NCBI GenBank assembly: GCA_021399435.1
Contig: JAJTUP010000014.1
Coordinates: 620,001 to 684,000, forward strand
Source of the DNA: Diaporthe sp. PMI_573
Taxonomy: Eukaryota > Ascomycota > Sordariomycetes > Diaporthales > Diaporthaceae
Length of the DNA: 64,000 nt
Direction of reading: 5' to 3'
This document shows positions 42,039-56,100 of the stretch, one piece after another. A model generated the notes under the pieces. That model was not told where the DNA came from and did no database searches. It was given only the letters and a program-made list of their open reading frames with translations. The translations under genes and the position numbers were made by a program. Positions within the stretch are counted from its first letter, which is position 1. Each line of letters begins with the position of its first letter.

Positions 42039-43384
42039 ATGAAGACCTCCTCCCTGGTATCCCTCCTGCTCGCCACCGTGCCCGCGCTCGCGGCGCCGAG
42101 CACCACCGCCCGCCGTGCCGACACGGAGCCAACCTTCGTGGAGGGCAAGTACATCGTCCAGCTGAAGCCCGGCACGAGCCCGGAAGCCATCGCCTCGCAC
42201 CACAACACCGTGCGCAGCCTCCTCAGGCGGCGCGACGGGTCCGCCGGCGCCCTGGAGAAGACATTCCAGATCGGCGACAACTTCAACGCCTACAGCGGCA
42301 GCTTCGACGACGCCACCCTAGCCGCCATCTCGGAGCTGGACGAGGTCCTCGCCGTCGAGCGGGACCAGGTCATCCGCGTCGACCCGACTGAGCAGACGTC
42401 GACGATCCTGCCGGTGTCGGAGGAGAGGCGCCGCGCCCTGACGACGCAGGCGGACAGCATCTGGAGCCTGGGCGACCTGTCGCACCTCGAGGCCGGGGCG
42501 ACTGAGTACGTCTACGACGAGACCGCCGGCGAGGGCACGACGGCGTACGTGCTTGACACGGGGATCCGGCTGTCGCACAGCGAGTTCGAGGGTAGGGCCA
42601 GCTTCGGCATCAACGGCGTCACTGGGTCGACCACGCCCCAGGGCACCAACTCGGACACCGAGGGTCACGGCACCCATGTTGCGGGCACGATCGCCGGAAA
42701 GACCTATGGCGTTGCGAAGAAGGCCAAGGTCATCGATGTCAAGGTTTTTGAAGGTTCCACGGTAAGACAATGTTGCATCACCGTGCCCGCGCAACAAATA
42801 TGCTGACCGACATCTCTCAGGGCTCCACCTCAGCAATCCTCACCGGCATAACCTGGGCCGTAAACGACATCAAGTCCAAGGGCACCCAGAAGAAATCCGT
42901 CCTGAACATGTCCCTCGCAGGCAGGGACGTCCCCGCCCTGGACAACGCCGTCCTGGCCGCCTACAACGAGGGCATCCTCAGCGTCGTGGCAGCCGGCAAC
43001 GACGACCAGCCCGCGGCCAACACGTCGCCCGCCCGCCTGCCCGAGGCTTTTACCGTGGGCATGACGCAGTCCGACCGCGCCCGCGTCCACATCATCGACG
43101 GCATCTACGGCAGCGCCTACGGCCCGGAGCTCGACGTCTTCGCCCCCGGCCGCGACATCGTCAGCGCGAGCAACCTGTCCGACGACGGGGCCCGCACGAC
43201 CACGGGTACCAGCATGGCCACGCCTCTCGTCGCGGGGCTCGTGTGCTACCTCCGCGGCCTCGAGGGCGGCTTCGGGACGCCCCAGGAGGTCACGGCCCGG
43301 ATCCTAGAGCTGGCTATCCCGGATGTTGTTGCGGACCCCCAGGGATCGCCGAACTTGTTGGTGAACAATGGGAGCGGCCGCTAA
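42039..43384 (+). CDS. Secreted subtilisin-like serine protease (S8, proteinase K type)
   Basis: A 428-aa preproprotein from exons 42039-42761 and 42821-43384 (GTAAGA...GCTGACC...CTCAG). A signal peptide (MKTSSLVSLLLATVPALAAP) is followed by an I9 inhibitor propeptide (GKYIVQLKPG to about residue 118). The catalytic triad is Asp173 (VLDTGIRLSH), His210 (EGHGTHVAGT) and Ser372 (GTSMATPLVAG), with the oxyanion Asn301 (AAGND). Size and order match extracellular alkaline proteases of saprophytic and pathogenic fungi. There is a TATA box upstream. The calcium-site and disulphide cysteines typical of proteinase K are few here. Confidence 0.93.
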
Positions 43385-44375
43385 TGTTGCCTGAATGTGG
43401 ATGAGGTTAGAGGAGAGTTCGAACCGTTAATTGGTCCGCAGCATGGGCTGTTTCTGTTTCCAGATCTTCACTTGATCAAAAAGTCTTAGCTTACAGCTTT
43501 GTGTAACTATGTATATAGGACTTACAAGTGTACTATAGTTCTTAATTGTAATCTAGTACGGAACCTTAAATCTTGTACAAGTTGAGTTTGTAACTTTGAT
43601 CCCTCCAGTGAGCCCTTCTAGGATCAAGTCCAGTATGATGTGGTATCCTGACGGCGTATGCTGACCTATCAACCACGCCTACGAAGTAGAAGCAGTTGAC
43701 TCCCTCGTCGGACTAGTTCGACGTTTTGAGTTCAGAAAGCGTGGTCTCGTGGTAGCGTGTGGGTAGACTGAAGTCGCGCCTAGTCCAAAGAGATAGCGGG
43801 AGACTTGGCTTACCCGGCTTTCAATAAGCTTAGTCCGTAGCTCTGGCATAACCAGTCTAAGAACCTCTCGAAACGGCCGAGACAGTGTTTTCCCGTCCGC
43901 ACCACATTAGTTCCCACCCTATTGAAACACTTGAAACCTTGACAGCTCGTGGATCGAGATACAGCAGGCCTATCGGACGATTTTTGCGGCAGAAACAACA
44001 CGAGCCCCTAACCCCTCAACGTAAGGCACGGTGTGGCGCCAAGGTTTTTGACAGGACTCTAGTAAAAACTTTCCACGAGACCCGGGTCTTTCTTCTCTCT
44101 CGCTTCACCATCCCGGAAAAAAGGAGGCTCATCGTCCCGCATCGTGATTGGTGCGCGCGGGATCGTATGTTCCAAACAGGCGCCATACTATACATGAGAT
44201 GCCGCACTGTGCGCTGGACGCCCCAGCAAGCTATGCGACGGCCTCAGCCTTATCGTCTCAAGTGAGCCCGAAGATCACGATCATTGTTCGAGTGACACCG
44301 ACGGGGCCGGAGATTCGGTCCGACAGAAAACGCCGCAGTTGCTTCGGCGCATTTGTTTCAATTGAGCTGCAGCCT
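43385..44375. other. Gap downstream of the subtilisin gene
   Basis: About 990 bp. The first 200 bp are AT-rich with TGTATATAGG and look like a 3' UTR. No frame is supported beyond that. Confidence 0.4.
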
Positions 44376-45493
44376 TCAGGACGCCCCTGGAATGTCGTCA
44401 GGGGCTACCTCGGGCATCTGAGTGGAAGTGATCCAGTTCTCCATCACAGCCTGACCACCGCCAGGCGCGGCTGATTGCCCGGTACTGCGCCCGGCCTTGG
44501 CCGGGGCGTTCCTCCCGGTGCTGGGACCGCCGCGCTTCTTGACTACAAGGCAGAGAACGCGGCCGTAGATAGAAAATCCCTCGTACCGAATGTCCATTGC
44601 TAGTTTCTTCTTGTCGTCGCGTTGGGCTTCGTGTTCGGCGGGCCTAGCGGCGTCCTTGCGTCGCTTGGCCGGAGGCGGCGCCGCCGCTGCCGAGCCATCA
44701 GAGTCATCGTCGGCCACAAAAAGGTCGTCGCCGTCCTGCCCCTCCTCTTCGCCGTCGTCCGAGATCAGGACCTCGGCATCGTGTTCGGCGCTATCAACGC
44801 CTTCTTCCCTGGGTAGCCTTGCGCCCCTCCCGCGGCGGCGTTTCGATGATCGCATTGATGGTGGCGAGCCGACGCGTGCTGGTGTTGTTTCATCTTCGTC
44901 CATTGTTGGTATGTCAAAGAGGCCTACTGCGTCATCGTCGGCGTCTTCCTCGCGCACTATTGCCGCCTCTTCGGCAGCCTGGCCCGAGACCTCGACATCG
45001 ATGGGTGCTTCTCGGGAGGCACCCGTCAACTTGCTCGAGTTTGACGTTAGCTTCGTCTGCGTCGTGTCGCGGAAGTGCTTGTGCTTGTACAGCAGCGAGT
45101 GCCGGGTGCTCGTCTCGGTCAGGAAAATGGACACCTCGAAGTCGTCTGGGCGGGTGCATGGGTGATCAGCATTGGCAATAATGTTTCGCTATCCGCGCAG
45201 CCTCCCTGCGCCGCAAATAGATCGCTGAGAATGTTTCAAACAGGGTGTGGGGACGCACCCTCCACCACGATATCCTTGATGCCACGCTTTTTTGTGCTCT
45301 TCTTCCGACTGCGCTCCCGCTCTTCGCGGAGCTTCGGAAGCACCAGGGGCCGAACGCTTTCGATGACCTTGGGCAGTACCGGACTGCGCGGGTTGAGCAG
45401 CCATGTGTGTGCTAGGGCCGGGTTATCGAGATAGATGCGGCACTCAAGCACCGAGTACTTGGATATTCTGAGGTATCGTCGGATCGGGGCCAT
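44376..45493 (-). CDS. Conserved fungal protein of unknown function, probably nuclear
   Basis: A 334-aa protein from exons 45259-45493 and 44376-45145, joined over GTGCGT...GCCCAG to give VVEDDFEVSIFL. The two ends look structured: an N-terminal block (MAPIRRYLRISKYSVLECRI, WLLNPRSPVLPKVIESVRPL) and a C-terminal block (MDIRYEGFSIYGRVLCLVVK, VMENWITSTQMPE). The middle (about 120-240) is acidic and low in complexity, with basic patches SKRRRGRG and PPAKRRK resembling nuclear localisation signals. I think such proteins occur across Sordariomycetes as hypothetical proteins, but that is from memory. No enzyme motif is visible. Confidence 0.75.
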
Positions 45494-48400
45494 GGCTGCC
45501 TAGCTGTGCTCTGACAGCTATCCGCTGCCCTACGTGCGACTGTGCGACTTCGGTGATGTGGCGTCTGAACTATTGCAAGCGGCCTTCCGGGAGCATTGTA
45601 AAAGGGAATTCTGATCGAGATGTCGAACTGTTGAGGGGTCAGGGAGCTTGGTGTTGGTGGGATGAAAGCTCTCTGACACGACGAACGGGAAGGTGAGGTC
45701 ATAGCTCCCTCCAAGTGGTACTCGGGTACCTGCAGGTGGGTGGGTACTTGGGTACCTTCAATCCAGAAACACTCACTCAGACACAGCCATGTATATTCCT
45801 GGATGCAGGTCAACCACAGTATGGACAATACCGATATTTTTCCGCCTTGCATAAAATGTAGACTGACACATCTCTTCGATACGAGTCTGATCAGAGACCT
45901 GGAATGCGTGCGTCAACACGGGGTCTTTGCCAGGGCAGCCGTCGTTATACGAGCTCGCTCCAGGGTTGTCAGGTTCAATATTTGGGCTGGAGGAAGATAT
46001 TGTCACCCCTTCTGCAAGGTTCGTCCTGTCATACAATATTTGAACATTAGTGTGGTCGAAGGGATACAAGACGATATTGTAACGAGCATATTGAATTTTG
46101 GTGTCAAGGATGCGCGCTGTCCAACGACATAGCCTAAGATGCATCCGATTTCTCGTGGTGACTAGCAGGTTTAGAGAATTACAGATCTATTCCGCGCCAA
46201 TATACTTGACACCGTCCCAGGTAGAAAGAAATATTTGCTCTGGTAAGAGGCTCATCGCTCTGTCCATCCCTGGCCCCGGAAAATTTCAGAAAGAACTTGC
46301 CCGTCTGCCCGTCTAGTTGCTGGGACTGGTCTAGCTAAGCCATAGAAGAGCTTAGCCAGCACGCCAGCCAGTATCGCCGAAAGTCGTAGAGACGGCATCC
46401 ATGCTCGGTAACCATATCGGACAGCGTGGGCTTGGAATAAGACGCGTGGTCCTCCCTGTCAGCACTGCTAGCATCATGCGAAACATCATCTACGTTGACG
46501 CCATCAGGATCGATAAGAATATGGCCGAATCCCCGGGCGCTGGAATGACGCCTCGTGAAAAAAAAGTGCGAGCCGGTTGCGAAGGTGACCTCGGGCCCGC
46601 CTAGCTCACATAGATAGTTCTGCCCAAGGGAAGGCGCCTCGGCGTTCCTAGTGCTTGGTAACCAATGGGGTCAGGATCCTGCGATAAGTTTAGGTTTCGT
46701 GTGAAACATGGCCTCTCAGTCACAAAATTCTCCCGCCGCCAGTGCGGCTTTGCGTGAGGCGGAGAAAAGTTTATTTTCCCAGCCCGCCTCACCATGAGCG
46801 GCGCCGCGGGCTTGGGGAGTCGTGCTTATTCCCCGAGGCAAAGAGAATGGGATGACGAAGTCAACAGCGAACAGTGGCAAGACTCAAGACTCCAGCCTAG
46901 AATCTGAAACAGTAGCTGAGGTGTTCGTCACCTTGCGCACGCATTGCGAAGCAGGTGCATATTCCGACGGAGAAACCAGCATGGCGGGCACGAGCAGAGC
47001 AGAGCAGAAGCTGGTGGACAGAACAACGGCCGACGGACCCGGTGGGCGGTGACAGTAACCTTCCTACCCTCGTGACCCCGTGCGCCGGGCGGGCCTGAAG
47101 CGCCGGGGCCCGAGATCTCGTGTTATCCTTCCTTGCTTTTTCACAAGTGGCACTGCCGAGGATGGGTCGATGGGAAAAAGCAGGAATTACCCCGCGCTGC
47201 TCCTCGGGTTTCAGGAACTGGGCATGTAGGTCATGGGAATTCCCATCACCTACCATCCCGAGCAACCCCTGCCAGCCCACGCTTCGCCATGCCTACCTAG
47301 TGTTTCCCGGTCCCTTGGAAGCGGGTGAAGAGAAAAAAAAGAAACAAGTCACCTCCGGCCTTGTGATCGGGTGTGAGCGCCCAGCCTGTTAGAACATGCA
47401 GTTTCGAGGCGTGATTGCTTGCAGCATGCGAGCGGGTACAAGTCGCCCATGTACCCTTCGCCCCCATCCCATGCCATGTCGTCCACCCATGCACGCGGCT
47501 GTGAATGGAAGTGCTGTTATGTATGTTGGACCAAAAAAAGAGCACAACCCAGCCCGTATTGGCCGGCCACCTCTGAGCCGGCCACTGGGTGCCCGCGGGA
47601 ATGACGCCAGGTACTTCGGGAGACGACTCACTCACGCTCTTTCCATCCTGGTCTCTTCCATGATGTACTGTTATTGATTGGCAATACTGGTTGCCTGCCT
47701 CGTATCTCCCTGTTGCCTTCCAATCCCTGCGTTGAGTCACACCCCCCAAGCCAGATGGACACGCAGCCTCTCCCACGTGGTCATCACCGATGTCATTTTT
47801 GGGAGGAATGCAGGGCAAGTACCGGTTGTAGGCACGCAGGCGCAAAGATAAGAAGGAAGCACGTCAACCAACATGCCCGGCCCCCCTGTAGGTCGTGACA
47901 ACCATCAACCATCAGGTGAACCAGGCGGAGCTGGGTCCAGGGCAGTAGAGGCTATTGAACAGCCCTGGTCCGTCAGTGGCCGCCGCGAGGCTTGTTGCTG
48001 TGCCTCCAAACTTTGAAGAGAACCAAGGCGACAGACAGTGCACCCTCATCCCCGTCGCGCATGTAGATTCTGCACGAGCCCGTGGCCGCCTTGCACCCTG
48101 CACTGCACTACACTGCACCTCGCCACCCCGCGTTCGAACTCAGGCCATGACGAATGTTTCCCGTCTCGCCGAGTCCACGCGACCGTTTGATGTTGATGAA
48201 GCCACTGAAGGTGTCGGACAGCATATCTGGTGTGGCTTGGTTGGTGACGGGCTGTGACAGCCGTACAACCGATCCTAGTGCGGCGTGCGCAAGTCGTATT
48301 TAGCCGCCCGTTCCAGGGCCATCTCGAACTTAATCGGGAGATGCTGCAGCTGCCTGCTGTCAGATGGGACCACCCCCACCGACCCCAGTGGCGGTGGTTC

Positions 48401-51261
48401 TAAAACCTTGCCTGGAGGTTATTTCGCTCCGAGGTCCCGTGAAAGAGGTACGCGGTGATAAGGTCCATGTCCGACCCCGGCCGAGGGGGTAAGAATGAAG
48501 TGCTCTCGTAAGTTGTCAGGTGATTTACACCTTGCAAGCACGTTGCCTTAGTTCGAGGCTCATGCTGCCGGCCACGAACTGTACCACCCTCCCTCGTCTA
48601 AGCGAGTTGGGGTGTATTATATATCCCTGTTATCAGTGACATATACCTATGCAAGTGTGTGGTTTGGGAAATGCCTCCATTTGTCCAGATGGGACCACGC
48701 GGCAGAAAAAGCGCAAAACTTGGGGTCGAAGGTGCAATTCTATTGATGGATAAGATAGAAAAGTATCTGAATAAGTGGTTGCAGATCGGGTTGCAGGCTG
48801 ATGAGGTGGTGACGGTCAGATGATGTGTGATTCGGCAATGGCCTGGCACAGCAGGCAGGCAGCGCGGACCTACGGAGCAAGGGAGGGAGGGAGGAGGGTC
48901 TGGTTCGGGTGTGCGGCGTGCGTGTGTGCCACGATAAACTCACCACCACCATCATGTGTTGCCGAGACACCGCTGGGCAGGAAGCGGGCAGTCCAGGTCC
49001 CCAATCTGGTTGCAGCAAGTAGCTGAAACATCGATATTGGCTCGCTCCTCTTTTTCATTGCTCGACGGCCACGATCGGTCCTCTCATACCGCTGCTTCCG
49101 GAACACCGTTTCGACGTGCTGCTCAGCTGAGGGACGATCGAAATGCGCCGCAGCAGGTACAGCAGTGAATTGTACCGATATTGCATGCCCACGGCACAGC
49201 CGCAGTCCCCAGCTGCTGTCTGGCTGTATGGGTACGTGGAAAGCTGACAGCTTTAGCTGAACTGGGAGCTGGCGTGTCGGGGAAGAGTGGCTGTACCCCA
49301 AAGCAGACAAAAGCAGGTTGACAGCCCTCGTGATCTGCAGGGGTGCTGCCCTCGTCTCGATTTGGCACCCTGGCTCCCACGTGGGATACGGTTTGGCTTG
49401 CGTACGCGGGCGGAAGAACCCCCCCTGCGGCAGCGTTCTGTTGGCTGTCACGGCTGGCAGCTGGCTGGCTAGGAATGAAAGATGGCCCGCACCTTTCGCA
49501 AGGCACCGGGCGCCGTCATTGGTTCCCGCGGGACGCGAGCTGGCGCCCAGGAACCGCGATGAGTAAGAATCTCTCCCAAGCCCATCCCGACAACTCGGGA
49601 CCGGCGATCGTCGGGGCATGTGATCCTTCGAGAAGGATCAAAGACCAACGCCAGGCGGCGATGGATTGGGTGGCAGACGACGCCTCGCTCGGTATTTCCC
49701 AATATGTCCCCAGTCTTCCGAGCAACCATCAAGCCCTGGGCGAAGCACAGACCTTGGGTGGATGTCTGCGTTGGCGTGGGGGAAAATACTCCATACCATC
49801 GTCATTGCCCAACAGATCGCATTGAATGGCGGGCTTCCCAGGGCTGCCTGCACCGGATGGAGCATGGGTTGGGGCTAATAACGGCCGCCTCTCAGATTAG
49901 AAATGGCTGTGCGGGCAAAAACATCATGATAATGTTGCAAGATAAGATGGGCCTGCTTACGGGCCTAACCAATATCGGGCTCGTATGTCGCAGGGTGCGC
50001 ATAGCGGCAGATGAGATGCAAGGATTGTTCCGTTTAAGGACACGCAGCTCTTGCCTCCATCTCCCCGTCGTCGTGGCGTGGTTCAAAGCTGATCTCGCGA
50101 TGCCCGGGGCGCTGACCAGGGCCTGGAGACGAAGCCTGCGTCAGCTTGATAACGAGTGAGCCGGACATGGTGCCAGTAAGTCATATTGCGAGCCACCCGT
50201 GAGTCGTCCGAGCCCGGTCAGCACAAGATCGCCGTGTTGCCCGGTGTTCGTATGGGTCACGTCGGGGGTCCCATTGCCAGCCTCAATTGATGGACAACCC
50301 CAGAACGACTCCGCTGGAAGGTACTGGGTGATCAGCCTGTCCTGCAGCCTCGTCTTGGGATGATGAGCGGCCCGTGAAGAAATTTTTGATGTTTTGATGA
50401 TGACGGCACCTCGCCGAACATTTGCGGCGCTTGATGAAGATAGATGGTGAAAATCACCACTTTCCCATTCGCCAGGGCTTTCCGGCGGTGAAGACGGTGA
50501 AAGAGGACTGCCGCCAGAGCAAGCTGTATCTTTTTTTTTGTTGGGCCTGAAGTGGACCTGAGGCGATTAACTGGGGCCTATGTCTTGTCTTGTCAGTACC
50601 TCTGACTGACGTCCCTGGTGCCGTCGCCGGCGCCAACGTCAGTGCCAATGCCAGCAGACGGGCCCCAGAAGGCCTCCACACCTTCGAAGAAAAGTTCGCC
50701 GAACGAACCGTGGAGACGGGAAATTAACCGAATTCGCTGGCCGGTGGCTGTGCCAGGTCAAGCTGGCAAGCAAGTGCGAACTGCAGGGCCTGCTGTTGCG
50801 GCGAGCCAAAGGGCCCGCTCCAAATCCCCATGTCAGTCCTGCGACAGACCCACGATGCAGTCATCTTTGAAAATCCGTCAGATGACTGTTTTTGAAATTG
50901 CATGGTACTGTATCAGAGCGATGTTCGGCGCCCCGCACCGAGCGCCCTGCCTTGTCTCGTAGCCGAGTGAGTGGGTTTGATCCATCGATTGCACCACCGC
51001 CAGTCAATCGCAAGAGCTTCTGTCCACTCGGGCCGGTATGGGGCCCGGTTCAGGCGGCAGCACGGTCGTCGACAAGGGAAAAAGAAAACCTGCTGTGTAT
51101 GTATTCTCGATACTGTAGGCGGGGCAGATCTCGAGGGCCCCGCCAAGGCGCAGGATCAGACTAGAGAACAAGGGCCCTAAGACGGCCAAACAAGGCTGGC
51201 AGAAACATGCTCGTGTGGATATACGAGGCTAGGCGGGACACGACTGACGGGCGTCGAGTCT

Positions 51262-51327
51262 GAACAGGAACACTCAGAACAGGAACACTCAAAACAGGAC
51301 AGAGCAGGGCAGGGCAGGGCAGGGCAG
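51262..51327. repeat. Short tandem repeats (GAACAGGAACACTCA and GGGCA)
   Basis: Two copies of GAACAGGAACACTCA at about 51262-51291 are followed by a partial third, then a run of GGGCA pentamers at about 51307-51327. No reading frame or gene is associated. Confidence 0.7.
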
Positions 51328-53116
51328 ATTGTGTCAGCAACAGCATCATGGAAGGATCCAAGCTTGTCGAGGGATGCGTATGTACCCCAGGCTCGGCTGA
51401 TGGTCATTCCATCCTCGTGGGCCATGACTCCCGTGGCATGTCGATCCAAGGATTCTGCGCTGGCGATCCATCGTCCCCGACATCACATTACACGCTGCAT
51501 CTGCATCACTGGCTGCATGCTGGCTGCAAGCCCCCATCACAGGTGCTTATCGTGCTTATCTGAAGGAGGAGGTGGTGGTGGTGATGATGCAGGTGTTGGT
51601 GGTAATGGAGGCTATAACACTTGCCGTCGCCATGATATCCGGCAGTGCTTACTTTTGCTGCAACCTGCAAGCCTGCCGCCAACATGCGGTTTCGTCGTCT
51701 ATTCCATGCTTGGTGAGCACGAGGACCCATTCGTCGGTGAGCAGTACCATGGATCAGACCCTTGTCCTCTGGGTCGTGGCTGGCTTTCTGGTTGTCATCG
51801 TATGGGCAAATTGCGTGTGGGCCCATCCTTCAGCCTCGTGAGAGGTGAGGACCAAAAGGGACCAGGTGACCAGCCAACCGAGCTCGGCACTGACCAAGTT
51901 TGGTCAGGATTTTGTCAAATCTAAGGCTTACATCTTGGTTCCAAGCTGCTGGGACCTGAGTCGCAGGCCACTCTCTCCACGCTGTGCCCTTCCTGCATGC
52001 TGGGTAAGGCAAGGTTCTGATTGATACTGTACTGCCAACTCGCATGCACAGTATATGCACGCACCACACTTTACTTCTGGTGTCTACACGTATCCACGTC
52101 CCCGAATTAGGTTCCCAATACCACTCTAGGTTCGACGCCATCCTTTTGCTCCCGAGGCTTGTGTCGGTCACCGGCAGCCCTCCAAGCCAATATTAGAGTT
52201 GGAACTGGTCTGAGCACCCTCTCGTCTCGACCCACTGGGGACGCCTTGCTGCATTGTAGGGTTTGGCACGGAAGCCAAACTCGAGATCTCGTGGCGTGCC
52301 ATCGTGCCATCGTCCAATGAGCAAGCTGCCGCTGATCCGGGAACTGAATCAAGAAGCTCGTGGAGCTGTAGGTAGAGACGGTTCTGGTGGCTGCAGGGCG
52401 ACTCAGAAACGCCCGACATGGCACGGCGTCGGTCCCTGGAGGCAGGATTCTGGGGAGAGCTTCTGCGAGCTCGACGAGTGAGAAGCTTCGAGGGCGAACG
52501 GGCCGTGCTGACCGAAGCTCTCCGGCACTTGAACTCTGGCAAGCGAGAGGGGAGAGTGGGAGAGAGAATCACCGCTCGTGCAACCTGTGACTGAAACAAA
52601 ATGTGGTCCGTGGTTGCATTGGCATTGAGGTCAGAGCTCCCGCTCCTCCACGCCCGCTTACGGAGCATACTTACACCCACCACCACACCACACGCGCGTA
52701 CGGGTACGCAGCCAGGTGGTACAGCGAGAGGACCCACGGCAGATGCAAGACGCAGGTCCTAGACACGACTCAGCTTACCCAGATCCTCACCCCAGCCATC
52801 AACACACAGGTTAAACAAGCTCACAAACCTTGCCGCACACCACCAGCGCCCCGTGGAGACCTTGTCTCATCGCGATCTGGTATAACCTCGTTTCGCGTCG
52901 CACATTACGCTTCACCGCAGCGCCGTTGCGATCGATCCCATTCCATTGTAGCATGACGCCCCGACGCCGCCGAGCGCATTGAGTCGCTCACCGAAGCGGG
53001 CGGTCAGCTCCTCCCAAGCTTTCCCGCTCGACCCAGGACGTGGCCTCGTTGGGTTTCGGCGAATTCCCCTCTGACAGGGCTTGGCAGCCAATGCTCTATT
53101 CTATTCACAGGTCTCA

Positions 53117-53136
53117 CACACACACACACACACACA
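53117..53136. repeat. (CA)n microsatellite
   Basis: About ten CA dinucleotides in a row inside the ORF-poor region, followed by AGTAGATACATACTACTG. Confidence 0.85.
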
Positions 53137-56100
53137 GTAGATACATACTACTGTGGTATGTAGTAATTCGGGTCCCTCGGGCAACCCTAACGCACAGATA
53201 CCCCGCTGAGAGCCCGTTCCTGAGGCTATCCGTGATCGCAAGCTTCCGGGCTCGTTTTATCAGCCGCCGGGTACACACACCCAATGGCACGGCCGCCTGC
53301 GCACCATATCATCAATAGCAGGCGACAACTATACACTGCAGAGAAACCCATGTTGGTGTGTAAGACATCAATGTCTTACACTCTTACTCAGCAGTTGCCC
53401 CTCGGTCCGCGTACCAACAATGCTGCATAGAGATCCTTCCTGCGGTGCCTGTGAGGCTCTATCACAGCGTCACCCCAGCGTCACCTCGAGAATCCTTCGG
53501 TACCGCCCAAGTCTGCAAGTCTGCAGCCAAGTTGCAAAGACTCCACACCTGCGCGTGGGAGAGTGAAAAAGCAGGCAGGCCTCTAAGCTCGAGGCAGCTA
53601 ACGAATGCCAACGCACCGCGACGAACTTAGGTGTGAGTCAGAGGCGGGCATCCTTATTACCTGCGTTGCATTATCAGTCAAGCGCGCACTACCACGCACA
53701 GAAGTACCCGCACAAGCTGCGAGGCACACCTGGGAGTGGAGTCGCCAATCCGTTCACACCGCACGGCGCCCGCCCAATCGCGAGCCGGGATGCCTTTCTG
53801 GAGCCCGCTTCGTCTGCAGCCCAAGGCTACGAACCCCAGGTTAGAGTGCACGGCTGCTATGGCGGTGGCCCTGTCGCTGTCGCTGGGTTCGGGCTCGTGA
53901 CAAACTCGGCTGGCCAAAATATGGCCCGATGTGGAGCTCTGCCTTTCGTCTCCTCCTCGCCCGATCACCGCCCAAGTGGGACCGCATTTGCTGCACCCTG
54001 CCGAGCCTTCCACCTACCTGGAGGGAGATCATGGTAGTTGCATGCGCAAACCATGAGGTCCTATCTGTCACGGGACGAGTCAAGGACCCGGCGCCGTGCA
54101 GTATCACATCACACCAAGATGGGCAAAAGGAAAGACTAGTAACCTGTAGGCGTACGCTTTCGGAACAAAACCACGCTGCGTGTTGGCTGTTTGTGTAGAT
54201 GGGGTACTTATGCAGTGTGGCACAAGGCTGGCCCTTGCGGCGGCCCAGTCTCAAGCCACGTTTTCGCCTACACTACACCTGCGGGCTGGCCCTCCCCTCC
54301 TTCCCTCCGAGGTGCATGGCGCATCGGGGTGCCATCGCCGCTATTATCAGGTGGCTTACTGCGACCTAGCTAGGTTGTGAATCTCACGATGGGCAACCTT
54401 GACATGGGACCATCGGGCCCACGCGAGGGATGCGTGCTTTGTGTGTGTTTAAGCATCAGCACTTTGACGGCGGTCAATCTAGCTGGCACGATGCGGCAAG
54501 GTCTGTGGCATGCCGCACAACCGGTAGGGAGGGTTTGAAAGCTTCCATCACGCGAGGGTCCGACAGACCGACCGTCCTTGACCGTCGCTCTCCGCGAAGG
54601 GCCCGGCTGGTGGGCCGGGAAAGTTTAAGGCCGCCTGAGTTCGGCGCTGGGCCATAACTGCAAACCTACGCAGCTACGATAGGGTTGGCAGCTGAAAAAG
54701 TCAAAGTCGCTCTGACCCCTTCCGCCGGGCGGGAAGGTTGTGTGTATATTGCGGTGCGACTCGAGCCAAGATGGGAACTGCTGATGCACGTCCATGGCGA
54801 TATGGTTGCAGGTCCAGACTCTGGAGATATCTTCGAAGTGGAGGGTGGGAGTGACTCCACGTCCTTGTACCTGTCTGCTCGAGTAATGTCTGCAGAAAAA
54901 GCAATCCTATGTAGCTTGGGTCTAAGACGGGTGGTGTCGGATTGGTGATTGACAGGCACGACCACATACCGCAATGCGCGGTTGCTTACACAAGCTTTGC
55001 TGATTGCTCTATACTACGAGGGGCTACCCGAGACCGAGGCTTCCTGATATCTGATCATCATCATGCGAGCGCGGAAAGCAAGACCATTGTCCAAGACCCG
55101 TGTCGTATCGAAATATGCTTCTTCGGCCATTTGTCGCTTACAGGTGACCACGAGACTGGATGCAATGCCTGCATATGGAAACCGAGGACAGGGACGGTGG
55201 GCGGGCCAAATAGTCACGGGCCACGCCCAAAGCAGTCAATTGATCAAAAATGGGCTGCCTGATTCCAGGGTCGCACTCCGTGGGTAGCAATAGCTTATTA
55301 GGCGAGCCAGACAAAGGCGAGGTGCAGCGGAGCCATTGTCCGATATCTAACACACCATGTGAGCCAAGACATGTATCAATTCCATGAAGGTTTTCCCAGC
55401 CCGATGATTGAATTGAGATCCAGCGTCTGCGGGCAATAGCCTCAAACCCTCACGGTGTCATTGCAAGGCGCGCCGGTAGCCTCGGGAGCCTAGGGGGGAG
55501 GGAGGCTCAGGCACAGCTGACGCACCAGCCCAAGCATTGAGGAAACACACATGGTTCTTGGCGCCGGGGCTTAGGAGCGCGAAACAAGCCCGCCTGCTTA
55601 CGAATTCCGCCCGTCTGCGATAAAGACGCCGTGAAGCCAGAAAGGGGAGAGCCGGGCTGACCAATTTGGGCCAAACAGACCTTGTGTCTCCTCCAGATTG
55701 AGTTTCGAGAGGGTAGCTGGGCTACGACGTGGGAGACGCGTTGTTGCCAAAAATGGAAGCTGGGATTCACGGTCCAGGGTGAGGCTTGCATGAGTCCCAT
55801 GAAAGGGATAATCTCAAAAACCGATCTGGCAATTTCACGAATTTTCACAAGGAATCGTGGTACTGTGTAGGGCTCATCAAAGCCCGACAGCCTTCCTTCA
55901 GGAGAGTCGGATTCGGACGAGTCCGGAGATGATTTGATTATGGTCCCTGAACTCCAGCCTCCTACCCCCTTCCCCTTACCTCTTCCACAGTGACAGGAGT
56001 GACAGCGCACCCCCCTGGCAACGCAGACGCACGAACGCACAGGGCCGCCGTAGGGCCAGGCGACGCAAGGCTGATGAAAGGCCGTGGGACCGTCGTGATC

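Noticed and set aside
48870..49619. 249-codon open frame on the minus strand
   Set aside because: Open frames exist on the other strand too, composition is Arg/Ser/Pro-rich, and no motif or splice pattern supports it.
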